Shown: positions 50,401 to 63,793 of the stretch, in pieces
Position numbering within the stretch: the first letter of the stretch is position 1
Layout of the letters: the number at the start of each line of letters is the position of its first letter
Assembly: GCA_012064415.1 (NCBI GenBank)
Contig: SSNU01000310.1
Coordinates: forward strand, 248,001 to 312,000
Length of the DNA: 64,000 bases
DNA from: Gyrodactylus bullatarudis
Taxonomy: Eukaryota > Platyhelminthes > Monogenea > Gyrodactylidea > Gyrodactylidae
Direction of reading: 5' to 3'
The notes under the pieces: generated by a model
Told to the model about the DNA's origin: nothing
Seen by the model: only the letters and a program-made list of their open reading frames with translations
Database searches by the model: none
Program-made: the position numbers and the translations under genes

Positions 50401-53400
50401 CTCAATCTTTTTTAAAAAAGAGGTATTCGAATTTTATTTACACAACATCATCTATCCTTTATTAAAGAATTTTTTCAATAACTCACTTATTAATTATTAA
50501 AAAATTCAAAATTCATTGAGGATTTCCCATAACTGGAAGAAATTAACTTATTTTTTTAGTTGTATTAATCCAACTATTTCTTAGTGTATGGAAATCCTCA
50601 TTAGTTTTCATTGGGAAATCTTATTTTAATCTTTGAAAAGGATCATGCTCTAACATTAAAGTCTAACTCTTAAATTCTCTATATTTTCTCAGAAGAGCTA
50701 AATTCAAATTTATTTTTTAATCTTATTTTGCTAGCCTGTTCAAAGCTTAGGTCAATTCCTGTATTTTTAAAAATCATCCCTCATGATAGTCTATAGATTG
50801 GATTAAGGAAGTTTGCCTTTCATGAGCTATCCATATGTACAAGAAATCATTGCCAAGAGATTATAAAAAACTCTGATGAAACCTCTTATAGCTTTGAGAA
50901 ATCAAATGCCAAAAATAATTATCCATTCAAGTGTCTCTGTTCTTCTAGGGGTTCGAAGGGGTCTCAAAGTTGAACTAAAATAAAAAGAATGTATTGAAAA
51001 AATATTTAAGAAATGTATAAAACTGAGCTCATTCCTCGCAATAGTGATACAACTCCTAATTAATTAAATTCTCCTGAATTTATTTGAAATCGTAATCCTA
51101 TTGATTTTTTTCTTCAAAATAATTAACCAAACGTTGTTTTTAAAATGAGCGTGTTTAGACTAGATTTCGTTGACAGTAAGATCACATTCCATGTATTAAA
51201 TGTATCACATTCACAAAAAGATATTGTCTTTTAGGAAAAATACAAAAGAAATTCATTAAACAATAGATCCATTATTTGCAAATTCAACTCATCTTGAATA
51301 GATCAATATGAAAGCAATTCCAAAAGGGAAATATAACTTTCTTTCCTTCTTTCTTTCAGCGTGAACTATAATAACTCATTCTCCTACAGATCATATTTGA
51401 GAGACTTATTTTCATTATGACAGAGAAAAAATTTTTTCTTCATTTGAAGAAAAATGTAATTGTATCTTCAGATAAATCAAGATTGAGTAAAAATGCACTA
51501 AAGAGGTTTCCTAATCAAAATTAATTCTCTCTACTCATCATAGAAAAACTTTTCTCAACTTCCTCTCAGTCAAGAGTTTTAAGTCAAGAATGAATTGCCC
51601 GGAACTTAAAATTAATGAATGAACATGATTAGTATATTTTTCTTAAATTTGCTCAAAGAATTATAGAGAATAAGAGATATTGATCTCGAATTAAATTTAT
51701 ATCTGCGATCACAAGAGAGTCAAAAACTTTCCCATTGAATTAGGAAGATGAAACGAAATGAGCCGTATTCTGGGTACTTTATTTTCTCTTTTAATGCAAT
51801 ATGCCTATTTTCCACATCATTCACTTTATCTAATTCCTTCTCTGTCTCTCTCTTGGTAGTATTTTGAGTTGTCTTTTTTCAAGATGGAACTCATGTTTTC
51901 TGTTTCAAGCTTGTATGTGTTTCTTTTTCTCTATTCCTAATAACGTTAATAAACAGTAAATTCAGTAATAAAAACGGATCATCAATATTTGCTTTAATGG
52001 ATTAATTTTTTGTTTTGGTGTGATTGATAAGTATGTAGAATTTGTGAAAAGAAGCTGTGCTGTAAATATTTGGGCATAAAATCTATGATATAATTCGGAA
52101 TAAATATTACCACTAAGGCATACAAGTTTTTAGAGATAAACTACAGATTCTACTGATGATTTCCTAAATGCAATAAATTTGATTATTATTCCATGTACAC
52201 TTTACTTGCTTCAAGATATTTTCAACTCTCAGTACACCTTTTATTCCTTTTAATTTCTCAAATTGCACAAAAAATGTTCAAAGAATAAAGAAAAATAATT
52301 CTTTGATTTGGCCTTTGAATTTTTCATTGAATGAAAATTCTTAAGCTATCTTCCTTGTATTCTTCTTCATAGAATACTTTACCTGTAATAGGTACATTAA
52401 TGGAAAAATATGAATTGAATAATGTCTCTTTCAAACTATACACGGAAGCACCAACAAAGCTTTTGATTCTGTATTCACTTCAATAGATCTTTTTTTTAAC
52501 GCAAAAATATATACACTGTATTCGTACAAGTATTTCTGTGCATCATTTCTATGGCAATTTAAGTTTATATCAAAAAGTATTAGACTAATAAACTTGAAAT
52601 CAGATTGAAAATGGTTCCTTCGCAATAAAAAAAACTAAATTTGGTATCCCCTAGTTATTGAATTATTAAAAATATTTTTATATAATACTTTATTTATGTA
52701 ATACTTTTTTAATTAATTAAAATCTTAATTTACACTCCAAACTCTGTCCTACGTTTTAAGCGAGAAACTAATTTATTTGTAGATTAAAGAGATAATAGAT
52801 AATTATCAAAAATAAAATTTATGAGCTTTACTTTTGAGCTGCATTATTTTAATTTTTCCCCTACTTAAAAACATTTAGTCTTGAAACAGATATTACGCTA
52901 TATATATATAGTAATAGATCGACTTTTGTCACAAAATTCCTTTCGTGTGTGTGTAATCTACTACATGAAACGTTTTTCTGCTATTTAGGAATAGTTTCCA
53001 CTTTGTAAAATTAAACTGCTAGCTGTGTCTTTGATTTAATGAAATTAGATTTTTTTTATCCATCTATTTTTGGGGGGAACTTTTTTGACTAGAATAAACT
53101 GAATAATATTCTTGGATGCGATAATAAAAATCCTTTTTTTTCTGTATCAAAATTTCACATAAAGAGAGACTTTAATATTTGTTTTCTCTCCTCGCATATT
53201 AAGAGAATGAATTTTTAAAACGTGGATCACGTCCAGTATTCATCAATTTGTAATCTCTGTATAAATGCGTGAATAGCAAAAATGATTTTGATTATGATCT
53301 GATATTAGCCTTCTTTATAGAATTTAAATTAGTCTTTATAAATCTCTCTGTCTCTGTCACTACTGTGTCTGTTCCCTTTCTCGTCCATTAAATGATGATT

Positions 53401-56400
53401 GTAGGGAAAAATTCTGGATTCAGTTCTCTTTGATCTGGTAATCGAGGTCTAGTTGGATTATTTCTTCTCATTTTCCGACAAACTCTCGCAATGAATTTAA
53501 CCAATTTTAGTACTGTTCAGGAATAAACAATGAAAATTGAACCTTCTCATTTAAAAACTATGCTCAGTAAAAAGTTATCCTTGCATCCTGAATCTGAGAC
53601 ATTTTCGAGATAATTTATTTTATAGTTCTCATCTTTCTGTCTTAATTCTTTCGTAGGATAATTATTTTAAAATACTCCTTATTGCTTTGTTGTATCTACT
53701 TCCCAAGGGAAAACTGAATTTATTTATCTGAAAAATATTGAAATTTGTGATAACCTCTATGCTTAATCTTTGTGAGAATTGATTTTTCTCTATTCTAATT
53801 GACAATAGATCTAAAAATGAAGAGTAGAACAAAATATTTCAAAATTAAATGGTGTTGGGAACGATTTTTTACTCTAATGATCTGCAAACCCTAGTGTATC
53901 ATTCATTTGATTAATTTTTGCATGAATAGTCTAAATTCATCAAATAAATCTGATTTAGTTTTATAACCTAAATTATCTCTTGAAGAATTTTTGAAATCTA
54001 TTTATTTAGTATTTTCTATCAATAATTGCTTTTTCCTCAAGTCTACGTGAAACTTTCGCGATAAGATGAAGTCGATTTTAAGCCTTGACTACTTGAATTA
54101 ATTCAGGAAATAATACAATATTCATCTAATAACTAACCAACCAGTAAATGAAATACCGTTTTTACATTGTCTTTCATAGTTTGTCCAGGTTAAAAAAAAC
54201 TAGAGACATAAAAATTAACAAGATTCCTACAATAATGATGAAGTAGATATGCTCTTGTAATAAATAAATGTAAATTTTATTTGTTCTTTGTCGATAGAAG
54301 TAAACTTGAAATCAGTCATCTATGAGATTTGTTTTTTCTCTTTTTTCTTTAGGAATTTTTAGGACACATTGTGTTTCTCTTTTTAATCCTCTAAGATTAA
54401 GCTATGGGTTCATCTGCTTCTCTTATAAGCGTAGAGATTAATTACTGCTAATTTCATTCATGTAAGATATGGCTATTACTAGGGTTAATGTATGTATAAT
54501 TCATTTCCTTTATGTGATAATGTTGTTGGCCAGGGCTATACTATATTTGTAGTCTCAACATCATGTATCAATTCTATAATAATAATAATAATATGCATCC
54601 TCTCTCCCTATTCTTAGTTTTCACTAATTTAATCAAGATTAATTATTTTATCAATTACTTATTTCATTGGTGCTTAGCCTGTCACGTTTCAAATATTTCT
54701 CGAATTTAAGGATGATCTCTCATCCCGAAATTAAAAGTATTGTAAATTTTTTTCTCTGTACAATGTTGACTAATGAATATTTACCAAGTAGAAAAAATTT
54801 CCTTGGTTTTTTTAATGACATTTCAGTTTTGACTTTGATATCTTTCAATCTATTTTACTCAAATATATTCAAATACAATGTCCTCCTTTTCATGAAAAGA
54901 ATCAAGTTATTTCACTATTTTGTTTGTGACTTTTGTCCATCTGTGTCTACAATCTATAGATTCTATCGAGTAATACAGCTTGGAACAAGAAGGATTAACA
55001 ATCGGAAAGGATTTTTATGATTTCCTATTTGACTTGTAATAAATATGTCACATAAATAGTCTTCAACGAATTTAATTTGTTCCAGGAATAGCAACCGATC
55101 TGTTGAATTAACTCACTTCCATCTCTGGGAAGAGAATCGAATTAGCCTTCTTCTCCCTGACTAATTGATTTTGATATACTGGGAGAAACTTTGAAGCAGA
55201 AATTTTCACTTCTCTTGAATTAAAGACAATTACCAAGGATATTTCTTTACATTTTCAATAATATGTGGGGAAACCTTTAAAAGTTTAATATACAATCCTA
55301 ATGTATCCCTAATGTCCCAGTGAAAGAGGGCAATAAAGCATCAAAATTTATTGCAACAACAACAGCCATTTTTAATTAAAATTATAAAAGAAAAGAATTA
55401 AATAACACCAGTCTACATCTGTTTTTAACAATCAATGAAAATTCATAAAAACTACACTGAAATTATCTTTGATAATTTGTAATTATTACTCGTGTAATGT
55501 AGGAGGATACAAACTGTACTCGCTCAAACATCCAGTTATAGACAAGTTTTTGAATAATATGATTCATTACTAAATTTACCTTTCAAAGGATCGTCTGGTT
55601 CTTTCATTGGTGACTCTAAAGTTGGTTCCAATTTATGTTTTGTCTTTATGATAATTTTCAAAATTCCTTTGATTTCATTTGAATAAAATATTAAATGTTA
55701 ATAATACACTAAATGTTTATTCAATACTCGTTCAACTCTAAAAAATACATGACAATATGAATATCTTCAAATCTGCGGATCATATACCTCTTCATTCCTT
55801 AATACATAATCCAACTATAACTTGATACATATCTATATACATATAGAACATATGAATGAAGTAGACAATTTCCATCTTTTATCTTTCTTGATCTCTCCAT
55901 CTCTTTCTTATCAGAGGCATAAAAACTATTTCCTCCTGCATGCTTCACTGTTATACATATGTGACTTGATCATCATGTTCCAAGTAAACTATATAGTAGT
56001 ATAAATATTTCTATCGTTATTATCAATTATTTCGAGTTTTATTTTAATGATTTGTTTTCAAATCCATTCATGGGAAATGAAATGAGATTTACTTTAATAA
56101 TTCTCTTAATTTAAACTTGTACCGTTTCTCTAGTCTCTATTACACATTCAAATCTATAAGGACTTGTTTTTTATTTTTCCTTAAAATATTTTTTGTATAC
56201 CATCAGAGTATAGTGTTTTTCAATCATTTTATTAAGCATTAACATGAAAGATATGATGTTCAATTTTAACTATGGTCCCTCATCCAATCAAATTCAAGGG
56301 AGCTTTACAACGAATAAACTTGTATTACTATTAGCAAAAAGATACATTTTGAACAAGAATCTTCTTTGATATTCTCCATAAGTAAAATAATATTTCAACT

Positions 56401-56493
56401 CAACTCTATCCTCTCTCCCTTAGCATCTGAACACTATGGATAAAAATCAAAAAATTTCAAAGTAATCCAAATTGGATTCAAAAATCAACAGCG
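44462..56493. other. 12-kb gene-poor AT-rich region upstream of the GPCR
   Basis: No supported coding exon on either strand. The longest open stretch (54667-55020, plus) is 117 codons without a good start or any domain, and is probably chance. The region contains the tandem duplication at 46131-46342 and simple repeats. It may hold distal regulatory DNA or undetected non-coding RNAs; nothing further is visible. Confidence 0.5.
46131..46342 (+). repeat. Two direct copies of a ~70-bp sequence
   Basis: Copy 1 at about 46131-46203 and copy 2 at about 46271-46342 share GAGAGGAATA, then TTTCAGACCAATCTAGCTAG and AGTAGTTCAGACCATT, with small insertions. TAGCTAGCTA is self-complementary and recurs near 57560-57586 in the GPCR intron. 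Origin unknown. Confidence 0.75.
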
Positions 56494-59400
56494 ATGAATG
56501 AAACTAGTGAGAGTATAACTCTTTTAGCCAACTCAACAAGTAGTGAAGAATGTATACTAAGGTCTTCGTTGTACGTAAAAATCATTATAAATATTTTCTA
56601 CGGACCCCTGATTATATTCGGAATTGGTGGTAATTTACTTGTCATGTTGACAATATGTCGGAGAACATTTTCCTCAGTCACTCATCTATTCATATTCAAT
56701 TTGTCGTTTAACGATACTCTAGCATTGCTCACTCTAGTACCGACAAACATGATAATTGACATTTGGATAAAGAAATGGCCCTTGGGCAATATTGGATGTA
56801 AATGTACCACGTTTGCACAAGTTCTCACAGTCTATACAACAATTCTAACTCATGTTATAATAGCAATGGATCGCTATGCCAACATTTATTGGCCATTCAA
56901 ATGGAGAAGTTTCATGACCCATAAAAAGGGTAAAATTCTCATCTCATCTATATGGCTTTGTAATTGTAGCTATGCTTCCTTATTTACCTATCGACGATAC
57001 GTTAACGAAAACCAGGAATGTGTCGAAATGTCAGAGTATTCTAATTTTTTTTCAAAATTTCAACTCATTGTTGAGTACATCATTCCAGTCGGATTGACTA
57101 GCTTTTTCTACTTTTCAATAATCCTTAAAGTCGGCACGCGAAACATACCAGGAATTATTGACTCTAATAGAGAACATAGAGTTGCAATGTCCCGAAGAAG
57201 AGTGAGTCTCATTAGAATTATTTAATTCTCTGATAATGATAACAATATACCTGGATTTTTAATTCAAAAAATACATTTCAAGTTGTAAATCCGAGTCATT
57301 CTACTAGAAAATCTTTTGATCATTAAAAAAAATTAATTTTCCATATTCATAAAAGGGCGTAGAGAAACTCTTCAAGAACTTCTAGACATTTCCGCAATAT
57401 GTATCCTTTATGTTTATCTGATTTGAATATTTTTCATAAAATTAAAATCAAAGGTAGAGAGAGATCAAAGCTCCAAAAACTAATGTAACTTATTTTTCAC
57501 GTTTAAATACACTAGAAAAAAAACAATGTACAATGTATATGTTGCAGCTAATATTGATATTAGCTAGCTAAAACGCACTAGCTAGCTCCTAGGTACACTA
57601 ACTATTGTGAAGTGATTGATACTCAAACTTCTAATCAATTCCCATCTTGATGCATACTGTCTTTTAGCATAATAATTATTTTCGAGATTTTCAAATCAAA
57701 CGATTCGTATGAAAATTATGTATATTTGACTATTGGTGAATATTTTGATGAATTTTGTTGTGACAATTTCAAGATTGATTGATTAATATGGTGTTGTTGG
57801 ATGTAAGGAGAAGACATAATTCCTCGAATTTGATAGATGAGTATTCCTTTGATACTAATGAGATTAGCTATAAAGTCTTGGATGGGAAAATCTTACAGTC
57901 TATAGAATAGGTCGAGTGTATCTCTATTTTGATTTAATAAGTCGTCTAATAATCTGGGACAATTTAATTTGCAAGAATGAAAATAAATTAATTCCCTAGT
58001 TCTGTAAATTTTCTGTTGGATCAGGGTAACGAATTGAAAACTGATTTTTGGTTCGATACATTTGAAAGCAACACCTTTCTTGATATTGCATCTTAAACAC
58101 ATCATGAAACATTATATTCGATTCCATTTCTGTTTCCTTCCTTTAGAGCAAAAAGTTTATAAACTATATATATATTGAGCAGAAATGAAAATTAAAAAGG
58201 CAACTCGTATTTTAACATTGAGATTTTCAGCAACATTGACTTGTTCTCTATAAAGTTTCTTTGAAATGAGAATAATTTAACAATAGCTCAAGATTTAGAG
58301 GAATTCTGATTTCTCATTGTCATTCAAAATAAATTTCTCATGCCTATAAAAAAGTTTCTCTCCCTCTTCTTACTCTTTTGAAGTGGCAACTAGTCTTTGG
58401 AATTGTCAGCAATTATAATTGAGTGGATATTTCCTCGAATTCTAATGAATGAAACTAATCCTCTTCTTGTTTTTGTACAAATAGATAATGTATTTGATTA
58501 TTTACATTTTGAATCAGTTACCAAAAAATCTTTCCAAAATTTCGATACCTTGATGAAAAAATGACATTTTTGTGGAAATCATGAATTCCCAAATTCATCG
58601 AGAACAGCTGTAGTATCAAACTCGAATGCTAAATTTTCATTATCTTGATCGATAATTAAGATACTCGATCTGATCTAAAAGATATTTAAATAGTTTTACA
58701 TCCATGAAATGCTTCTAAAATTATGATATAATAGTTGGTATATTCTATGTCATACTAATAAAATTATTACTAACGATTACATAGCCAAACATTATACGAG
58801 ACATTTTAAAAATAGTCTATTTTATCTCGGGATCTCATCAATCAAGTGAAATTTTGCATTCTTAAAAATCCCTGAGGAAATTTTAATTACACTTTCATGT
58901 TTTTCTCGTGTGATCAGACAAGTCTCCGGGTCGTCATCCCTGTAGTGAAGAATAAAGTAAAAGAGATTTAGTGAGAATAAAACAATTTTGTTGGAAAAAA
59001 CAAATTCTCAAGATAAACCAGAGATAAATACGTTTTCTACTTTCGTATATTGGAGTATATTTGATTTTTTTTTCTTGTGAGAAATCGGAAATAAAAAAAT
59101 TATGAGATAAAAGCTCAGAATTTATTGGTTTATTCTTTTGACAATTCTTTTTTTCCCGTACAGAGAGCCGAATTTCAGAAGATGGAGAGTTGTTTCATAT
59201 TCCCTTAAGAATTCTATCCATTCTTGTTCATAATTAAATTAAATTTGATAACTTGAGATGAAGAGTAGGTCTCTTTTTTTCTCTTGTTATTTAATTTTGA
59301 CTGAATCATGATCATATTACTTGAATCAAATTAATTTTAATTTTTCTCTATTTTTTGGAATTATAAATTAAACTTTAGTTCTTGAAATTGTTACTTTTAA

Positions 59401-60043
59401 CTATTGGGATAAATTTCAACATCATTTAATGTAATTTTCAAGCTCGTATGATACATTTTTGACAAACACAAGAGAAAAAACTTGAATACTGCTTTTATAT
59501 AATTATTCAAGATCAGTAAGAATAAGTTATCAGGAAATATTAGTTTTTATCATTTATCAATATTTATTGATAGGTTATTAATAATTCATCTGTTGAAAAC
59601 TTTAACTTGAAGTTTGCATAATTATTGGCTATAAATTCTGGACATTATATGGTATATTATACTAATATTATTTTTTTTAATATTGTCTAACTTACTTAAA
59701 AGTAATGTTTTTATTTATAATTTAGATGGTAAAAATGTTAATTACAATCTGGTTATTATACGCGGTGTGCCAGCTTCCGAGATTGATCATCTATGAGCTG
59801 CTTCAAAACTTTTGTATAACCTATTTGCGAGACATGTGGATGGTTTCAGTTTTGATTAGCTCCAGTCCTGCTGTTCACAATCCAATAGTGTATGCTTGGA
59901 TGAATCCCAAGTATCGATCAAGTATGATCAAAGATTTCTATCGAATTTTTCGCAAGAACAAAAACAAAAAACAGCAAATTAGAATGGCTCAGTTAGCCAT
60001 TGTTAACAGACGCGAAGCAGCTGGCCCATCTTCATCGAAATGA
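56494..60043 (+). CDS. Class A (rhodopsin-like) peptide-type GPCR
   Basis: Two exons, 56494-57201 and 59726-60043, separated by a 2524-nt intron, give 341 aa. N-glycosylation sites are near the start (NETS, NSTS). Landmarks: TM1 GGNLLVML, TM2 LSFNDTLALL, extracellular Cys in LGNIGC paired with Cys in NENQECVEM, TM3 end MDRYANIYWP, TM5 EYIIPVGLTSFFYF, TM6 VCQLPRLIIYEL, TM7 NPIVYAWMNPKYR. The DRY, NPxxY and YAWMN elements resemble neuropeptide receptors of the NPY/RYamide/tachykinin type; the ligand cannot be assigned. The usual TM6 CWxP reads CQLP, so the toggle-switch Trp is Gln. The intron splits the third intracellular loop, before TM6. The gene is convergent with USP14 (153 bp). Confidence 0.9.
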
Positions 60044-60196
60044 GACTTATTGGTGTAGTTCGGTGAAAATTAATTCTCAAGAGTATTATTATAAAAATTA
60101 TGATTTTTTTAATTTCTAAACTTATTTCAAAAATCCACTATTTTCAACTATAAGAAAAAGATTGATTTCTTGTATTGGAATTGTAATATATTTTAT

Positions 60197-61845
60197 TTAT
60201 TTTGCTGTATCATTGGTTTCCATTGGTGCTGAATTTTCTTCTTCAAGATTTTTCGGATAGAATTCTGGCTTCAAGAGCTTCCTGGGTCCATAAATTAAGA
60301 GATAAGCACAATGCCAATCTCCTCCTCCACTCAGGCGTAGAATTTCTTCTTCAGTTGAAATAGTAACTTCATCATCATCTACCTTGTACCATTTGTTTTT
60401 GTGTCTACACCAAGCAACGTAATGAGCTTGAGAGCTAGATCTACCCTGGTGAGTAATAACAGCTTGAAGTTGATAAAAACCCGAATTATTTGAACCATAA
60501 TCATTTTCAAACCAATAAGGTTCAAACTTATTATCTTCCTCGTAGAAATCAGGCTTCTTTGATTGAGGAATTGAACTATTTGCCTTCCTAATTTTTACTG
60601 CATGAGCATCTTTTTCGTCTTCAAGTCGGAATCTTTCTCTAATAGGATCCATTTTCTCTTTCAATTCATCAGTACAAAATTCATACATGTCAAGATTAAT
60701 AGGAAACTTTACGTCCTTAAGAATCTGTGAAAATTATTATTATGAGAAAATCATCAATATTTTTTTAAAAATTTAACCTTACTTTGGCGTTAATTTTCTG
60801 TTTTTCTTTGTAAAAAAATCTCACAAATTGGATCGTCAATTGAGATGGAAGGCGAGAGAACTTGGAGAATTTTGAATAATTGGCATCCCTACCGAGTTTT
60901 TCTGATCTCTTGACAAGCTTTGATTCCAAACTGTTTCTTATTCCGGTGTGAAGATATTTAATATCTTTATTTATAAAACAAGGCACTTGGAGAAATGTTT
61001 CAGTAAACTCTTTAATATCCTCTTCGTCTTCGTCGCACTTTATTTTACATGCTATGGTCCCTGTGAAGTATTTGTCAATAGGATTCCATTCACCTTTAGT
61101 ATCAATGTATGAAGGTATGGAGGTTGACTTGGAACTGAAAATTTTTTCAGAAATTTTTATATTTTGCATTTCATGAAACAGTTTAAGCATAAACTCGTTG
61201 GCATCTTGTTGTTGAAAACCAATTCCTCCACCTCCTTCCGATTCAGAAACATCTCTAGCCTTGATTCCGAATTGGGGAAATTTTTGATGAACACTTAGCA
61301 AAAAATAAATTGGCCTCACTGCATCCTTTGAATGATCAAGTTCAGAAAATAATGAGCTTAAACTTTTGATCAAATTCATATTAGACGAGGACAAATCAGC
61401 TCTTTTCAGCGAATAAACCAGCTCTGGAATAGTGAAAAGTGCTTGGACAACAGAATTCATATAACAAGTATTGCCTAGATTATGCAAGCCCATAACATCG
61501 ATTGAATCAATTTCTTGTTTAGGAGCTAGTTCGCTGATTATATTAGGATTTGATTCTTTAATATCTCCCTTATCTTGTGGTATATCAGCTGAACCCATCA
61601 TCATAAGAGTTGAACCGTTATTAATAGTAATTCCTTCGAAAGTGGATTCTAATATTTTTCCAGCAAGCATAATTTTTTGACGTTCAGGTGGAACACCAGT
61701 AAGTGAGAATATGAGAGCCTTGAAATTATCCACACTTTCACCAGTGTTGCATTCGATATTTTTAAACTTTTCTTTTTGCCATTTAACATTAACTGGAATA
61801 TGAATTTTATATCATGAAATGTGAATTACCTGTGACTAATCCCAT
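60197..61845 (-). CDS. USP14: USP14/Ubp6 proteasome-associated deubiquitinase
   Basis: Three exons (61845-61830, 61792-60783, 60724-60197) with introns of 37 and 58 nt give 517 aa (human 494). The first exon codes for only five residues and a base. The N-terminal ubiquitin-like domain (VTVNVKWQKEKF ... STLMMMGSAD) docks on the proteasome RPN1 subunit in the family. The USP catalytic domain has the Cys box GLHNLGNTCYMNSV (Cys about residue 115), QQQDANEFMLKL, and the His box SSSQAHYVAWCRH followed by WYKVDDDEVTI. It trims ubiquitin chains from proteasome substrates. The C-terminus reads GDWHCAYLLIYGPRKL, matching the family's end. All catalytic elements are intact. Confidence 0.95.
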
Positions 61846-61983
61846 TACTAACGGTTTGTATCCAAACTAGATGAAATTTAAAACAAACTCACCCAAATAA
61901 TTTACCTGCCTTGTTTCTAAAAGTTATTTACAACAAGATTCAAAAATTTTCAAGAGCTTGATTAATAATCGTTAAGACCCTAG

Positions 61984-62274
61984 ATGACTGATACTGAGTG
62001 TGAAAAATTGAATGACTTAATGTTGAAAATGGAAATTATTCAAGAAAAAATGGAGACTTTTAACGATTCAACTGACATCTGCCAATCTTTAAAAGTACTG
62101 GAAGATATAAAAATTAAATCTGAAAGAATAGGATCAACTATAATTAAATACCAGGAAATTATGCAGAAATGCCTTATGTATAGAAATAAAATTGATAAAC
62201 TAACATCGATATTAATCAAACTCAATCCGTTATTTGAATATCAGGTTGATAAAGCCGGTGATCATCTTAGTTAA
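61984..62274 (+). CDS. Small coiled-coil protein, unknown function
   Basis: A 96-codon frame from ATG to stop, single exon, 138 bp upstream of and divergent from USP14, and 173 bp before ALG2 on the same strand. It is mostly helical with heptad-like spacing (LNDLMLKMEIIQEKME, then IKIKSERIGSTIIKYQEIM). Size and heptads recall small subunits of dynactin, BLOC or kinetochore complexes, but no specific match can be claimed. Its position inside a tight divergent pair supports a real gene. Confidence 0.55.
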   Translation: MTDTECEKLNDLMLKMEIIQEKMETFNDSTDICQSLKVLEDIKIKSERIGSTIIKYQEIMQKCLMYRNKIDKLTSILIKLNPLFEYQVDKAGDHLS

Positions 62275-62447
62275 AAAGCAAGTTGCATTTCAAATTGAAA
62301 TTTAGTTATATTTTTCAGTCCACTCCACTATTAGTTACAAAATTTTAAGTCTGAATATAAATCTTGTTTGTTTGAATTTGTTTATAATTGTTGCTAATAT
62401 AAAAATTTCTATTACTATCAGATCTTAACAAGATCATCTTGTTACTT

Positions 62448-63771
62448 ATGACTAAGAGAGTTATATTTCTACATCCTAATTTGGGAATTGGAGGGGCTGA
62501 GAGAGCTATAGTTGATGCGTGTATTGCACTCAAACAATCAAATTATGAAGTCAAGATTTACACTAACTATCACGATAAATCTCATTGTTTCAAAGAGACT
62601 AAAGATGGTTCAATTGATGTATTGGTCATTGGTTCATCAATTCCCATAAACATATTTGGATATTTTCATGCATTATTAGCTTATATAAAGATGTTCTTTC
62701 TTGCTATATATATAATTCTATTCGAGAAGAATATAGATCTGGTGTTTATTGATCAAGTTTCGTTGCCCTTGGTCCTGTTTAAAGTGATGAATATTAAAGT
62801 ATTCAAAATTCATTTTATAATTTTAGACTATATTTTATTGTCACTTTCCTGATAAGCTTTTGGTTACTAAAACGAATATAAAGAGAAAGATATACAGAAT
62901 GATTATAAATAAACTCGAAGCAACCTCAATGAATTATGCTGATTTGATATTTGTAAACAGCAAATTCACTGAAACCATATGCAAAGAAAACTTTAAAAGA
63001 TTGCAGAAAACTAATGTTCTTTATCCCGTCCCGAATACTAATAATTTAATTTTACCAGATTCAGACTATATTCCGAATACCAGTGAACCTGATTCAGAAA
63101 CAATAATCTCAAAAATTATTTCAAAATTTAAAGGATCCTTAAATGCGGAAACAAAATCCTTCTTCCTTTCGGTCAATAGATACGAGAGAAAGAAAGATTT
63201 GGAGCTTGGCATTCGGGCATTTCATTATTTATTGAATGAACGGCTTCCTCCCCGCTTTAACAAAAGCGAAGTTGCTTTCATCCATATGGGAGGCTATGAT
63301 GAAATGAACCGAGAAAATGTTGATTATTTCCAAGAATTATATGATTTAGTTGACAAAATGAAATTGTCAACCAACGTACTGCTTCTTAAATCCGTCCCAC
63401 AAGCTGATAAATTGAGTTTACTTGGTTCATGTACTGCATTAATTTACACTCCCAAGAATGAACATTTTGGAATAACCCCTGTTGAGGCTATGTATCTGTA
63501 CAAACCAGTAATAGCTTTGAATTCAGGAGGGTTGAAAGAGACCGTTATTCATGGAAAAGTAGGATTTCTATGCAATTTGGATAACAAGTGTGATGTGTAC
63601 AAGAGTATGGCTCAATTTATGGAAAGACTTCTTGAAGATCCTAAATTAGTGAATGAACTAGGAAAAAATGCTCATGAGCATGTGCAAAATCAATTCTCAT
63701 TCGAGAATTTCAAAAAAAAATTGACTTGCTTTGTTGAAGAAACGATAAACGGTGAAAAACAATCGGAATGA
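62448..63771 (+). CDS. ALG2: ALG2 alpha-1,3/1,6-mannosyltransferase
   Basis: Two exons (62448-62798 and 62827-63771) joined across a 28-nt intron give 431 aa. ER-membrane GT4-family enzyme that adds the second and third mannoses to the dolichol-linked oligosaccharide for N-glycosylation. Landmarks: FLHPNLGIGGAERAIVDA at the N-terminus, a hydrophobic segment near residues 65-90, TIFYCHFPDKLLVTKT across the splice junction (human ILFYCHFPDLLLTK), SVNRYERKKDLELGIRAF, GGYDEMNRENVDYFQEL, and the nucleotide-sugar EX7E motif in NEHFGITPVEAMYL followed by PVIALNSGG. Without the 28-nt intron the HFPD motif is lost to a frameshift. Confidence 0.95.
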
Positions 63772-63787
63772 GTCAAAATAATTGAGT

Positions 63788-63793
63788 AATAAA
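63788..63793 (+). terminator. Poly(A) signal of ALG2
   Basis: AATAAA 16 bp after the ALG2 stop codon. The remaining sequence to 64000 is AT-rich with no recognised feature. Confidence 0.55.

Noticed and set aside
54667..55020. 117-codon open frame in the gene desert
   Set aside because: No convincing start codon, hydrophobic AT-driven composition, no domain; expected by chance in 12 kb.
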